From Cellulomonas shaoxiangyii (GTDB lineage: Bacteria; Actinomycetota; Actinomycetes; Actinomycetales; Cellulomonadaceae): 64,000 nt of DNA. Position 1 is the stretch's first letter. Each line of letters begins with the position of its first letter. Shown here one piece after another: positions 8,660 through 16,142 of this stretch. Under the pieces are notes generated by a model, which did no database searches, was not told the origin of the DNA, and worked only from the letters and a program-made list of their open reading frames with translations. Both the position numbers and the translations under genes were made by a program. The DNA lies in the NCBI RefSeq assembly GCF_004798685.1, contig NZ_CP039291.1, forward strand, positions 3,596,001 to 3,660,000. Reading direction: 5' to 3'.

Positions 8660-11016
8660 GCACCACCGCACCCCACCACCCCTGGCACGACGCGGGCCGC
8701 CCCGCGGCCGAACGCGTCGGGCTGCTGCTCGACGCCATGAGCCTCGAGGAGAAGCTCGCGCAGCTCGGCAGCCACTGGTTCGACCGTCGCGGCGCCGGCG
8801 AGGTCGTCGCCCCGATGCAGGACACGTTCGGCGCGCGCCGCCCGGACTTCGCGACGGCGTCGCGGCACGGCCTCGGCCACCTCACGCGCGTGCTCGGGAC
8901 CGAGCCGGTGCCCGCCGACGAGGGCCGCGCGAAGCTGGCCTGCACGCAGCGCGAGCTGGTCGCGCACCACCGCCTCGGCCTGCCGGCGATCGCGCACGAG
9001 GAGTGCCTCACGGGCGTGACGTCCTACGGCGCCACGGTGTACCCGACGCCGCTGGCGTGGGGCGCGGCGTTCGACCCGGAGCTCGTGCACCAGGTCGGCT
9101 CCGCGATCGGCCGCGACCTGCGCCGCCTCGGCGTCCACCAGGGCCTCGGGCCGGTGCTCGACGTCGTCCGCGACTACCGCTGGGGCCGCGTCGAGGAGAC
9201 CGTCGGCGAGGACCCGTACGCCGTCGCCACGATCACGACCGCGTACGTGCGGGGCATGGAGGAGCAGGGCGTCGTCGCGACGCTCAAGCACTTCGTGGGG
9301 TACTCCGCGTCGCGCGGCGGGCGCAACCACGCGCCCGTCTCGGTCGGCCCGCGCGAGCTCGCCGACGTCCTGCTGCCCCCGTTCGAGATGGCCGTCCGCG
9401 AGGGCGGCGCCCGGTCGGTCATGAACTCCTACGCCGACCTCGACGGCGAACCGGTCGCCGCGTCGGCGTCCCTGCTCACGGGCCTGCTGCGGGACACGTG
9501 GGGCTTCGAGGGCACGGTCGTCTCCGACTACTGGGCCGTCGCGTTCCTCGCCACCGCGCACGGCGTCGCGGCCGACGCCGCCGACGCCGGGGCACGCTCG
9601 CTGCGCGCCGGCATGGACGTCGAGCTGCCCAACACGATGTGCTTCGGCGAGCTCGCGCCGCTCGTGCGCGACGGCCGGCTCGACGAGGCGCTCGTGGACC
9701 GGGCCGTGCGCCGGGTGCTCCTGCAGAAGGCCCAGCTCGGCCTGCTCGACGCGCCCGCCGCCGACGGCACGCCCCCCGGCGGCGCCCCCGACGACGACCC
9801 GATCGACCTCGACCCGCCCGCCAACCGCGACCTCGCGCGGCGCCTCGCGGAGGAGTCGGTCGTGCTGCTCGCCAACCCGGACGGCGTGCTGCCCCTCGAC
9901 GCGCGCCCCGGGCGCTCGCTGCGCCGCGTCGCGGTCGTCGGGCCGTCCGCGGCGGACCCGGGCGTGCTGCTCGGCTGCTACTCCTACCCGATCCACGTCC
10001 TGCCCCGGCACCCGGAGCTCGGCATGGGGGTCGACGTCCCGTCGCTGCTGGACGCGCTGCGCGCGGAGCTGACCGGCGTCGAGGTCGTGCACGAGCCCGG
10101 GTGCGCCGTGGTGGACGACGACCGCAGCGGCTTCGACGCCGCCGTGCGGGCCGCGCGCGACGCGGACGTGTGCGTGCTGACCGTCGGCGACCGTGCCGGC
10201 ATGTTCGGCCGCGGCACCTCCGGCGAGGGCTGCGACGCCGCGGACCTGCGGCTGCCCGGCGTGCAGCACGAGCTCGTCGAGGCGGTCCTGGCGACCGGCA
10301 CGCCGGTCGTGCTCGTCGTGGTCTCGGGGCGCCCCTACGCGCTCGGCGCGTACACCGGGCGGACCGCCGCGGTCGTGCAGGCGTTCATGCCGGGCGAGGA
10401 GGGCGCGGGCGCCGTCGCGGGCGTGCTCAGCGGCCGCGTGACGCCCAGCGGCAAGCTGCCCGTGCAGGTGCCGCGCGACCCGGGCGGCGGCCCGCAGACC
10501 TACCTCGGTGCCCCGCTCACGCGCCGGCTCGACCGCATCAGCAACCTCGACCCGAGCCCGGCCTTCCCCTTCGGGCACGGGCTGTCGTACACGACGTTCC
10601 GCTACGAGGACCTCACGGTCGCCGCCGGCCCGGTGCCGACCGACGGCTCCTTCGAGGTCGGCGTGACGGTCGCCTGCACCGGGGAGCGCGGCGGCACCGA
10701 GGTCGTCCAGCTGTACCTGTCGGACCCGGTCGCCGACGTCGCGCAGCCCGTCCGCCGGCTCGCCGGCTACGTGCGCGTCCCGCTCGCCGCGGGGGAGTCG
10801 CGGCGCGTCACGTTCACCGTCCCGGCCGACGTCACGGCTTACACGGGCGCCGACCTGGTGCGCGTCGTCGACCCGGGGACGATCGGGGTGCAGGTCGGTG
10901 GCTCGAGCGAGGGCGACGACGTGCTGCGGGCGCAGGTCGAGCTGACCGGCCCCCGCCGCCGGCCCGGCGCCGACCGCGCCCTGCGCACGACGGCCACCGT
11001 CACCGACGCCCCCTGA
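8656..11016 (+). CDS. GH3 glycoside hydrolase, probable beta-xylosidase
   Basis: A 786-residue family 3 glycoside hydrolase without a signal peptide, so cytoplasmic. The N-terminal barrel contains GRVEETVGEDPY, VVATLKHFVGYSASRGGRNH and RSVMNSYADLDGEP. The nucleophile Asp sits in GTVVSDYWAV. The second alpha/beta domain follows (SVVLLANPDGVLPLD), then a fibronectin-like C-terminus (LYLSDPVADVAQPVRRLAGY). The SASRGGRNH and PPFEMAVREGGARSVMNSY text resembles Streptomyces BxlA-type beta-xylosidases, so xylo-oligosaccharides are the best guess. The GTG at 8656 overlaps the LacI stop, with AAGGA upstream. No transporter is adjacent, so its substrate must enter by another locus. Confidence 0.87.
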   Translation: MSTTAPHHPWHDAGRPAAERVGLLLDAMSLEEKLAQLGSHWFDRRGAGEVVAPMQDTFGARRPDFATASRHGLGHLTRVLGTEPVPADEGRAKLACTQRELVAHHRLGLPAIAHEECLTGVTSYGATVYPTPLAWGAAFDPELVHQVGSAIGRDLRRLGVHQGLGPVLDVVRDYRWGRVEETVGEDPYAVATITTAYVRGMEEQGVVATLKHFVGYSASRGGRNHAPVSVGPRELADVLLPPFEMAVREGGARSVMNSYADLDGEPVAASASLLTGLLRDTWGFEGTVVSDYWAVAFLATAHGVAADAADAGARSLRAGMDVELPNTMCFGELAPLVRDGRLDEALVDRAVRRVLLQKAQLGLLDAPAADGTPPGGAPDDDPIDLDPPANRDLARRLAEESVVLLANPDGVLPLDARPGRSLRRVAVVGPSAADPGVLLGCYSYPIHVLPRHPELGMGVDVPSLLDALRAELTGVEVVHEPGCAVVDDDRSGFDAAVRAARDADVCVLTVGDRAGMFGRGTSGEGCDAADLRLPGVQHELVEAVLATGTPVVLVVVSGRPYALGAYTGRTAAVVQAFMPGEEGAGAVAGVLSGRVTPSGKLPVQVPRDPGGGPQTYLGAPLTRRLDRISNLDPSPAFPFGHGLSYTTFRYEDLTVAAGPVPTDGSFEVGVTVACTGERGGTEVVQLYLSDPVADVAQPVRRLAGYVRVPLAAGESRRVTFTVPADVTAYTGADLVRVVDPGTIGVQVGGSSEGDDVLRAQVELTGPRRRPGADRALRTTATVTDAP

Positions 11017-11042
11017 CGTCACCCGCTCCCGCACCGACCCGC

Positions 11043-11090
11043 GAGCGCACCCCTCGTCGCACGAGCGCACCCCTCGTCGCACGAGCGCAC
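11043..11090. repeat. 20-bp tandem repeat, 2.4 copies
   Basis: The unit GAGCGCACCCCTCGTCGCAC occurs exactly at 11043-11062 and 11063-11082, followed by eight more bases of the unit. It lies just after the GH3 stop in a convergent intergenic region. Confidence 0.9.
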
Positions 11091-11144
11091 GTGACAGGAG
11101 GGGCGCGGTCGACCGACGACGGGCGCGCTCGACGGTGCGCCCGG

Positions 11145-11189
11145 GCCGCCGGCGGCACCGGTCAGGTGCCGCCGGCGGCACCGGTCAGG
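11145..11189. repeat. Duplicated GH15 3' end containing GCCGCCGGCGGC palindrome
   Basis: A 22-base unit is present at 11145-11166 and again at 11168-11189. The second copy carries the GH15 stop codon (11185-11187) and the first carries the same TCA. Each unit contains the palindrome GCCGCCGGCGGC. A hairpin from it could terminate both convergent genes, although there is no T-tract. Confidence 0.7.
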
Positions 11190-13185
11190 ACCGCGGTGCC
11201 GTCGGCGCCGCCGAGGTCCACCGGTCGTCCTCGCGCGTCTGCGGGCGGGACGGGGGCTCGTCGGGGAGCGGGTAGGGCGCCTGCTCGGGGTCGACGACGT
11301 GCGCGTCCTGGTCGCCGCCGACCGCGAGCGCGGCGTGCACGAGGGCGAGGTGCGACAGGGCCTGCGGCAGGTTGCCGAGGAACTCCCCGGTGCGGGCGTC
11401 GATCATCTCGGACCAGATGCCGACGTCGTTCGCCTGCGCGAGCAGCTCGTCCATCCACTCCCGCGCCTCGTCCACCCGGCCGAGCAACGCCGCGGCGCGC
11501 ACGCCCCAGAAGGCGCACGCGACGAACGTGCCCTCCTCCTCCTGCATGCCGGAGTAGCGCCACAGCAGGGGCCCCGAGCCCAGCTCGGCGCGGATCGCGT
11601 CCAGCGTCGCCGCCAGCCGCTCGGGCGTGTCGAACTCCTGGTCGACGAAGAGGAGCACCGAGGCGTCGAGCGCCTCGCTGCCCGGGTGCATGACGTACGC
11701 GCCCCTCGCGTCCGACCAGCACTCGGCGCGCAGCCACGCCGCGATGGCCTCCGCCTCGCCACGCCACCGCTGGGCGTCGCCCGGCAGGTGCCCCTCGTCG
11801 GCGAGGTGCGCCGCGCACAGCAGCGCGTGCCGGCAGCCGAGCGCCGAGGACGTGTACCGGTGCTCGTCCGTCAGCTCCCAGATCCCCGCGTCGGGCTTGC
11901 GCCACGCGTCGCACGCGTGGTCGGCGATGCCGGCCAGGACGCGTCCCGTCTCGGCGTCCAGCAGGTTGCCCGCGTCGACGTAGGTGCGTACGACGCCCAT
12001 GAGGTCGCCGTACGTCCCCAGCTGGAGCTGGCGCGACGCGCGGTTGCCGTCGACGACGGGACCGATGCCCCGCCAGCCCGGCACGTCGCGGTGCGCCGGG
12101 CCGTCCCCGGGCTCGCCGTCCGCGGGACCGTGCGCGAGCTCGCCGTCGAGCGTGAAGAACACCGACGGCGGGTGCTTCGCGACCGTGCGCAACGTCCACG
12201 CCATCGCCGCGTGCGTCTCCTCGCGCAGGCCGAACCGGGTGAGCGCGTCCACCACGTACGCGACGTCGCGCACCCACGCGTAGCGGTAGTCCCAGTTCTT
12301 CCCGCCGTCCCACGACTCGGGCAGCGCCGTGGTGCCCGCGGCGGCGATGGCACCGGTCGGCGCGTGCACGAGCAGCTTGAGCGCGAGAGCGCTGCGCTGC
12401 ACCGCCTGTGCCCACGGGCCGTCGTAGTGGAACTCGCGGGTCCAGGCGCGCCAGTTCTCCACGGTGCGCTCGACGCCGGCGTCCATGAGCGCCGGGTCGG
12501 GCACGAACACGGGCTCACGCGCCGTCCCGGCGAGCCCGAGCACGTGCCGCGAGCCGGGCGTGGTCGTCAGCACGCCCGCCACCTCGCGGTCGGCCACGTG
12601 CGTCGTCATCTCGCCGAGGGTCGTGACGACGACGGACACCCCGTCGACCGTGAGGACCGGGCCGCGGCGCGTGCGGCGCACCCACGGCGACGCGGTGCCG
12701 AGCATCGTGCCGGGGGCGACGCGCCACGCCATCGGCACGCTCCCGCGCACCCCCTCGACGCGGCGCACCAGCTCGCACCAGGGCAGCCGGCCGGCCACGC
12801 CGGTCGTCATCGCGTCGGTCAGGCGGACCTCGCCGGTGTCCGTGACGAACCGCGTGACCAGCACGTTCGTGCCGGGGACGTACTCGCGCGCCATCTCGAA
12901 CGGCACGGTCGGCGCCATCTCGACGCGTCCGCCCCCCTCGGCGTCGAGCAGCGCCGCGAAGGTGGGCCGGGTGTCGAGCGCCGGCACGGGGAACCAGTCG
13001 ATGCGGCCGTCCTCGGCGACGAGCGCGACCGTGCGGCCGTCGCCGATCGCGCCGTAGGAGCGCAGCGGCACGTACCCGTCCGTGCGCGGCGCCGGCGGAC
13101 GGGTCCGGTCGGCGTCGCGCCGGCCGGATCCGGGGATGCCCTCCTGCGCGGTGAGGGAGTCGGGGAGCGCGGGGTCGCCGGTCAC
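11185..13185 (-). CDS. GH15 glycoside hydrolase (glucoamylase/trehalase type)
   Basis: A 666-residue family 15 enzyme with no signal peptide. The N-terminal beta-sandwich starts at SYGAIGDGRTVALVAEDGRIDW. The catalytic barrel carries KNWDYRYAWVRD, the probable general acid Glu in DAGIWELTDEHRYTSS, and the general base Glu in EEEGTFVACAFWG. Cytoplasmic actinobacterial members include trehalases as well as glucoamylases, so alpha-glucan and trehalose are both possible substrates. The GTG at 13185 overlaps the stop of a tiny upstream peptide gene as GTGA, which implies translational coupling. The C-terminal 35 residues are a poorly conserved polar tail. Confidence 0.88.
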   Translation of the reverse strand: MTGDPALPDSLTAQEGIPGSGRRDADRTRPPAPRTDGYVPLRSYGAIGDGRTVALVAEDGRIDWFPVPALDTRPTFAALLDAEGGGRVEMAPTVPFEMAREYVPGTNVLVTRFVTDTGEVRLTDAMTTGVAGRLPWCELVRRVEGVRGSVPMAWRVAPGTMLGTASPWVRRTRRGPVLTVDGVSVVVTTLGEMTTHVADREVAGVLTTTPGSRHVLGLAGTAREPVFVPDPALMDAGVERTVENWRAWTREFHYDGPWAQAVQRSALALKLLVHAPTGAIAAAGTTALPESWDGGKNWDYRYAWVRDVAYVVDALTRFGLREETHAAMAWTLRTVAKHPPSVFFTLDGELAHGPADGEPGDGPAHRDVPGWRGIGPVVDGNRASRQLQLGTYGDLMGVVRTYVDAGNLLDAETGRVLAGIADHACDAWRKPDAGIWELTDEHRYTSSALGCRHALLCAAHLADEGHLPGDAQRWRGEAEAIAAWLRAECWSDARGAYVMHPGSEALDASVLLFVDQEFDTPERLAATLDAIRAELGSGPLLWRYSGMQEEEGTFVACAFWGVRAAALLGRVDEAREWMDELLAQANDVGIWSEMIDARTGEFLGNLPQALSHLALVHAALAVGGDQDAHVVDPEQAPYPLPDEPPSRPQTREDDRWTSAAPTAPRS

Positions 13186-13289
13186 GGGGTCGGGTCGGCG
13201 TCGAGGCCGGGACCGTCGAGGCTCTGCTCGGGGATCTCCGGCTGCGGGTGCTGCGCGACGGGGTCGGTCATCGTGTGCTGGTCGGCCAC
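13182..13289 (-). CDS. 35-residue peptide resembling the N-terminal tail of stress-type SDR proteins
   Basis: A short acidic, proline-rich peptide beginning VADQHTMTDP. The GTG at 13289 is preceded by AGGAGG five bases away (13296-13301 on the plus strand), and its stop overlaps the GH15 start. The pattern DPVAQHPQPEIPEQ then PGL resembles the N-terminal extension (D-P-x-x-Q-Y-P-x-P-x-F-P-E-Q then P-G-L) of YhdG/YdaD-like short-chain dehydrogenases as I remember it. It could be a remnant of such a gene or a real small protein whose translation feeds ribosomes into GH15. The ribosome-binding site argues that it is translated. Confidence 0.6.
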   Translation of the reverse strand: MADQHTMTDPVAQHPQPEIPEQSLDGPGLDADPTP

Positions 13290-13460
13290 GGGGGCCTCCT
13301 GTCCGTGCGTCGGTGGAGTGGGGGCGTCCGTCCGGACGTCACGTGCGGCCCGCCGGGCACCGTGCCGCACCGCGGGGACGGTGCGTCGCGCGTGCCGCGA
13401 CGGTGGTGCTGTCGGTCGTGCACCGACGGGGCTGGGGTCGGCCCGACGGTGCCCGGGGTG

Positions 13461-13922
13461 TCAGCGGGAGGTCGCGACGAGCGTGCCGGCCGTCGCCAGG
13501 ACGAGGGCGTCCTCGGCCAGCCCGGCCGCGCGCCCGCTGAGGAACGCGGGACCGTGCTCCGCCGCCCACTCCCGCCACGACGCACCGCCGACCGCACCCG
13601 CGAACGCACCGGCCGCACCCGCGGCGCCCGCGAGCACGACGACCGGCACCCGCCGCCGCTCGACCAGCGCGAGCGCGACGGCGCCGCCGGCGCCGGACAG
13701 CACGCGGGCCACCAGCATCGGCGGGACCAGCCGGCTCGGCAGGCCGGGCAGCTTGTCGGTGACGGCCTCGCCGGCGAGCGCGGCCCGGGCGGCCGTGCGC
13801 GCGAGGGTCGCACCGGCGCCCCGCCGCCCCGCGGTCGCGGCGAGCACGGGCACCGCCACGCCGACCGCCGCCCGTCCGCCGGCCGCCAGGCCGAGCGCTG
13901 CAGATCGCACGAGAGCTCCCAT
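13461..13922 (-). CDS. Small membrane protein, DUF4126-like
   Basis: A 153-residue hydrophobic protein with several Ala/Gly/Val-rich segments (around 8-30, 62-90 and 93-112). Conserved-looking pieces are EAVTDKLPGLPSRLVPP and a GASWREWAAEHG loop. The text resembles DUF4126-type actinobacterial membrane proteins, which have no known function. The ATG is at 13922. The gap to the peptide-GH15 unit downstream is about 170 bp, so joint transcription is possible but unproven. Confidence 0.6.
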   Translation of the reverse strand: MGALVRSAALGLAAGGRAAVGVAVPVLAATAGRRGAGATLARTAARAALAGEAVTDKLPGLPSRLVPPMLVARVLSGAGGAVALALVERRRVPVVVLAGAAGAAGAFAGAVGGASWREWAAEHGPAFLSGRAAGLAEDALVLATAGTLVATSR

Positions 13923-14022
13923 GCGACGTGTCTACCTGCGCGGCCGCCGCCCGGCATCCCGAGCGGGAGGGTCGGGTCGGCCGGGGCCCGCGGACCTCCC
14001 GCGACCCGCCTCCGCGCGGGCG

Positions 14023-15162
14023 TCAGAGGTCGGCCGGGTCCACCAGGAAGTCGGCCTCGTCGGCGATCTCGCCGCCCAGCTCGGCGTGCAGCACGCGTGC
14101 GACGGCCGCGACGAGCGGTGCGGAGCGGCTGCGCGCGACGCGGTGCTCGAGCGTCGGCCGCTCCCGCTCGATCTGCTCGATCTCCCGCGGCTCCCAGCGC
14201 ACCCGGTACGCGACGACGCCGTCCGCGACCCACGGCAGGCCCGCCAGCAGCGGGGGGAGCTGCTCCGTCGCGGACACCTCGACGGCGAGCATGCCGTCGA
14301 CGCCGAGGTCGACGAGCACGCCGAACGCCTCGGCGGCGGGCGGTGCGGCGAGCATGAGCTCGTCGTAGGCGTCGGCCTCGGCCATGAGGCGGTGCCGCTC
14401 GGCCTCGTCGTCGACGCCGTGGCGCTCGAGGGCGGCGCGCAGACCCGAGCCGCCGCGCTCCGGCGAGCCCCCGACGGCGCCCTGCGAGCCGCGGCCGGTG
14501 CGCGACGCGGGACCGGCCCACCCGCCGGGCGTCGCGACGGACGCGTACGCGCGCGGCTGCACGCGCTGCACGAGCGCGAGCACCTCCCCCGGCTCGACCC
14601 ACCGGTCCGTCAGCACGGTGAGGTCGGTCGACGCGTCCGGGTCCGGGGTCAGCACGGCGCCGGTCTGCGTCCGCACGGCACCGCCGAGCCGACGCGCGGC
14701 GGCGACGAGCCACTGCAGCACGCGCTCCTCCTCGCGCACGGGCAGCCCGTCGGGGAACGCGCGCTTGAGACCGTCGCGGTCACCCCCGGGCCAGGGCCGC
14801 TCGCCGCGCTCGCGGGGCGCGGTCAGGACCCACACGGTCCGCGTCGTCCCCGGCAGGCCGAGCGCGACGGCGTCCTCGCCGCGCACCGCGTACGGCCCCG
14901 CGAGCGACGACAGCCGGGCGAGCCGCAGCGACCGCGCCGGCGTCGCCCGGGCGGCGACGGTCCGGATGCCGAGCGCCGCCGTCACGGCGGGCAGGACGCC
15001 CGTGCGCGGCGGCTCGGCGGGCCCGTCCTCCCAGCGCACGTTGCGGAACCGGCTCGCCGCGAGGACCTCGACCTCGTCCGGCTCGACGCCCTCGGGCAGC
15101 GCGAGCAGGTGCTTGCCCGCCAGCGCCGGGTCGCGCACGGCGAGCACGGGCAGGTCGGCCAC
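14023..15162 (-). CDS. Conserved actinobacterial hypothetical protein next to dcd
   Basis: A 379-residue soluble protein with no motif that I can assign. It has a Trp/Arg-rich middle (DRWVEPGEVLALVQRV), a glycine-rich insertion (about 225-245, GRGSQGAVGG) and an acidic C-terminus. The segment LQWLVAAARRLGGAVRTQTGAVLTPD looks like a folded domain core. It starts 3 bases after the dcd stop on the same strand, so the two are almost certainly one operon. No function is proposed. Confidence 0.7.
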   Translation of the reverse strand: MADLPVLAVRDPALAGKHLLALPEGVEPDEVEVLAASRFRNVRWEDGPAEPPRTGVLPAVTAALGIRTVAARATPARSLRLARLSSLAGPYAVRGEDAVALGLPGTTRTVWVLTAPRERGERPWPGGDRDGLKRAFPDGLPVREEERVLQWLVAAARRLGGAVRTQTGAVLTPDPDASTDLTVLTDRWVEPGEVLALVQRVQPRAYASVATPGGWAGPASRTGRGSQGAVGGSPERGGSGLRAALERHGVDDEAERHRLMAEADAYDELMLAAPPAAEAFGVLVDLGVDGMLAVEVSATEQLPPLLAGLPWVADGVVAYRVRWEPREIEQIERERPTLEHRVARSRSAPLVAAVARVLHAELGGEIADEADFLVDPADL

Positions 15163-15165
15163 GGC

Positions 15166-15741
15166 TCAGACCTCGGTCCGGTGGAAGTTCTGCCAGGACC
15201 GCGACGCCGTCGGCCCGCGCTGCCCCTGGTACCGCGAGCCGTAGGCGGCGGACCCGTACGGCTGCTCGGCCGCCGACGACAGCCGGAAGAAGCACAGCTG
15301 GCCGATCTTCATGCCGGGCCACAGCAGGATCGGCAGGGTCGCGACGTTGGACAGCTCGAGCGTGACGTGCCCCGAGAACCCGGGGTCGATGAACCCGGCC
15401 GTGGAGTGCGTGAGCAGCCCGAGCCGCCCGAGGGACGACTTGCCCTCGAGCCGCGCCGCGACGTCGTCGGGCAGCGTGACGCGCTCGAACGTCGAGCCGA
15501 GCACGAACTCCCCCGGGTGCAGGACGAACGACTCGCCCTTCTCGACCTCGACGAGCCGCGTGAGGTCGGGCTGGTCCACCGCGGGGTCGATGACGGGGTA
15601 CTTGTGGTTGTCGAAGAGCCGGAAGAACCGGTCGAGGCGCACGTCGATGCTGGACGGCTGGATCATCGCGGGCTCGTAGGGGTCGAGGGCCACGCGGCCC
15701 TGCTCGAGCTCGGCACGGATGTCGCGGTCGGAGAGCAGCAC
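15166..15741 (-). CDS. dcd: dCTP deaminase
   Basis: A 191-residue dCTP deaminase that converts dCTP to dUTP and ammonia in pyrimidine deoxynucleotide synthesis; some members go on to dUMP. The start MLLSDRDI, the substrate-binding [12 protein letters not shown], the catalytic region [19 protein letters not shown] and the C-terminal closing segment [13 protein letters not shown] are all present at the usual length. I chose the GTG at 15741 because the family begins exactly there; the open frame continues upstream without homology. No clear Shine-Dalgarno sequence is visible. Confidence 0.95.
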   Translation of the reverse strand: MLLSDRDIRAELEQGRVALDPYEPAMIQPSSIDVRLDRFFRLFDNHKYPVIDPAVDQPDLTRLVEVEKGESFVLHPGEFVLGSTFERVTLPDDVAARLEGKSSLGRLGLLTHSTAGFIDPGFSGHVTLELSNVATLPILLWPGMKIGQLCFFRLSSAAEQPYGSAAYGSRYQGQRGPTASRSWQNFHRTEV

Positions 15742-16142
15742 GGGGCCACGGTAGTGGTCCTGCCGGTGCCCGGAACGCCCGTCCGGCACCTGCCGGCACG
15801 GCGCGCGACCGGGCGGCCGCACCGGTGCGGTGGGACGCTGGGACGCAAGCGGTTCGACGACCAGCGTCACGTCACCCGTCCGGATGACGGAACGGTGGGC
15901 GTCGCCGCCCGACCGGCCGCCCCCGTGAAAGGTGTCGGCCCGTTCCGGGCCGGGGTGCGCTGGGTCTATGCTGTCCGACAGCAGGCGTGGGAGCGCTCTC
16001 GCACGACGACGAGCAGGACCGCGCCGCACAGCACCACAGACCACGACCAGGTACCCGAGCAGGGCCGCTGACCTGGGCGCCCACCGCCCCGGTGGCGCGC
16101 CGTCCGGCGGTCACGTGCGACGGAGCACGCGAGAGGCATGCC
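15742..16142. other. Divergent dcd-cbp control region
   Basis: About 400 bp without a gene. It holds a CebR-like operator (15988-16001) with a possible -10 hexamer TATGCT (15967-15972) just upstream, oriented toward cbp. It also holds one GCAAGCGGTTC element (15845-15855) of the kind found upstream of the LPMO genes. Confidence 0.6.
15988..16001. promoter_or_regulatory. CebR/CelR-like operator upstream of cbp
   Basis: TGGGAGCGCTCTCG matches the 14-bp CebR consensus TGGGAGCGCTCCCA at 12 positions. It sits about 140 bp before the cellobiose phosphorylase start and just after a possible -10, a place where a repressor would block transcription. CebR is released by cellobiose in Streptomyces, which fits the downstream enzyme. 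The regulator gene itself is not in this window. Confidence 0.75.

Noticed and set aside
13290..13460. Possible extra small gene between the SDR-like peptide and the DUF4126-like gene
   Set aside because: The short frames here lack a ribosome-binding site and recognisable composition. The region is more likely leader and promoter.
15742..16044. N-terminal extension of dCTP deaminase from an upstream start at 16044
   Set aside because: The family starts at MLLSDRDI, and the extra 100 residues have no homology. They also overlap the cbp control region and operator.
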